From Alphaproteobacteria bacterium (GTDB taxonomy: Bacteria > Pseudomonadota > Alphaproteobacteria > UBA11136), in NCBI GenBank assembly GCA_016776635.1, contig JADHSZ010000012.1, positions 1-49,076 of the forward strand: a stretch of 49,076 nt of DNA, written 5' to 3'. The notes under the pieces are model-generated. The model had not been told where the DNA came from, did no database searches, and was given only the letters and a program-made list of their open reading frames with translations. Every line of letters starts with the position of its first letter. Position 1 is the first letter of the stretch. Below are positions 47,944 through 49,076 of this stretch, in pieces. Both the position numbers and the translations under genes were made by a program.

Positions 47944-49076
47944 ATGGCTGGCGAGCTTTTGGTGAATACGGTTCCCGGCGAGACGCGAGTGGCCCTCATG
48001 GAGGGGGAACGCCCCAGCGAAATCCTGATCCTGCGCCACGATGCCGGACCCGCCACGGGGGATGTGTATCTCGGCCGGGTTGTGTCGCTGAAGCCGGAAC
48101 TGGGCGCCGCCTTCGTGGATCTGGGCGCCGGCCATGACGGCTTCCTGCCTCTCAAGGAGGCCAACACCCCCCATGAGGGCGAGGCGTTGCTGTGCCAGAT
48201 CACCCGTGAGGCGGTGGGCGACAAGGGTCCGCGTCTCACTACTGCCATCAGCCTCGGCGCGCGTAATCTTGCCCTGCTGCCCACCGGCGATGGGGTGAGG
48301 GTGTCGCGGCGCATCGAGGACAAGGAAGAATGCGAACGCCTGAAGAGCCTGATGGCTGAGTTGGTGGTGGAGCTGGAGACGGAACATGGGGGCGGCGGTT
48401 GTGGCTATGTGCTGCGTACCGCCGCCGCCGGTGTGGAGGCCGGAGTGCTGGAGGCCGAGGCCGTCCTGTTGCACCGCCTGTGGGACGATATAGCCGAACG
48501 GCGGGAAAGCACCGACGCCCCTGCCCGCCTGCACCGCGATTCGGGCACTGTGGAATCGGCGCTGCGGAGCTGGAGCGGGGAAGTGGCGCGCATCCTCGTG
48601 GATAGCGGGGACATGCTGGAAACCGCCCGCGCCTTTTGCCAACGCCACATGCCGGAAGTCACGGGGAAGCTGGAACGCCATGGCGGCGAGCCGCTGTTCG
48701 AGCTTTACGGCGTCGAGGCGGAACTGGAGCAGGCCCTGGAACGCCGGGTCGATCTGCCCTCGGGCGGCGCGCTGACCTTCGATACCATCGAGGCGCTGAC
48801 CGCCATCGACGTGGACAGCGCCCGTCATGCCGCGCGCGGGGGCCAGGCGGAGACTGTACTCGAAACCAATCTTGAGGCGGCCCATGAAATCGCCCATCAG
48901 GTCCGGCTGCGCAGTCTCGGCGGCGTCATCGTCATCGACTTCATCCGTATGCATGAGAGCGAGGACCGCAATCGCGTGACGGCGGCCCTGCGCGAGGAAA
49001 TGGAGGGGGATTCCCTCGCCCGCGTTTTCGGCATGACCCGCGCCGGGCTGGTGGAGGTGAGCCGACGGCGCCAGCG
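47944..49076 (+). CDS. Ribonuclease E/G family protein (3' end cut by window edge)
   Basis: Endoribonuclease, first ~377 residues visible. An S1-like domain near the N-terminus has GDVYLGRVVSLKPELGAAFVDLG. The catalytic region has LTFDTIEALTAIDVDSARHA and GGVIVIDFIRM, which carry the two metal-binding aspartates of RNase E/G. The order maf-RNase and the short N-terminal part suggest the smaller RNase G-like form. GAGGAAGG lies 9 bases before the ATG at 47944; an in-frame ATG at 47935 sits inside that site. Confidence 0.92.
   Translation, partial: MAGELLVNTVPGETRVALMEGERPSEILILRHDAGPATGDVYLGRVVSLKPELGAAFVDLGAGHDGFLPLKEANTPHEGEALLCQITREAVGDKGPRLTTAISLGARNLALLPTGDGVRVSRRIEDKEECERLKSLMAELVVELETEHGGGGCGYVLRTAAAGVEAGVLEAEAVLLHRLWDDIAERRESTDAPARLHRDSGTVESALRSWSGEVARILVDSGDMLETARAFCQRHMPEVTGKLERHGGEPLFELYGVEAELEQALERRVDLPSGGALTFDTIEALTAIDVDSARHAARGGQAETVLETNLEAAHEIAHQVRLRSLGGVIVIDFIRMHESEDRNRVTAALREEMEGDSLARVFGMTRAGLVEVSRRRQ

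Overview
The window reads as chromosome of a Gram-negative alphaproteobacterium, most like the Rhodospirillales (nitrate-respiring, Magnetospirillum-like relatives). This is inferred from the housekeeping block murA-hisG-hisD-UPF0262-phosphatase-infA-maf-RNase E/G, the napFDAGHBC order, and an Mla lipid transport operon. The call rests on gene content and order only; no database search was possible.

Layout. (1) 1-3723, minus strand: an operon in which a complete partner-switching module (GAF-SpoIIE phosphatase, RsbW-like kinase, two STAS proteins) runs directly into MlaE and MlaF. (2) 3827-9959, minus: type I secretion adaptor and ABC exporter, with an unusual FecR-RTX protein of 986 residues that carries acidic, collagen-like and Met-Gly-rich repeats. 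(3) 10112-20455: a rearranged region. It holds a glycine-zipper lipoprotein behind a structured leader, a degraded second copy of that leader, and three TolC-like genes, two of which are direct-repeat paralogues. Between those two paralogues lies a plus-strand cassette: a promoter overlapping an inverted repeat, a small Pro/Asp/Gly-rich protein, a perfect terminator, an ABC exporter with a degenerate ATPase site, and an HlyD adaptor fused to a cyclic-nucleotide-binding domain. The distal TolC copy has lost its end at a junction with a stray fragment of glyS.

(4) 20921-31251: nnrS diverges from napFDAGHBC (periplasmic nitrate reduction). A beta-barrel porin and an orphan tungstate/molybdate-type binding protein follow. 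(5) 31407-35946, minus: a Gld-like ABC-2 transporter operon ending in a GldG-like protein and a DUF4340 protein. (6) 36103-42059: a TPR/glycosyltransferase-like protein divergent from a large hybrid sensor kinase. (7) 42111-49076: tRNA-Thr(GGU) and the plus-strand housekeeping block, ending inside an RNase E/G gene.

The best candidate for an undescribed system is the cassette at about 13996-18946. It looks like a type I-like export module whose adaptor could sense a cyclic nucleotide in the cytoplasm and whose exporter lacks the ABC signature and the switch histidine. Its putative cargo shares a short repeat module with the large FecR-RTX protein next door.
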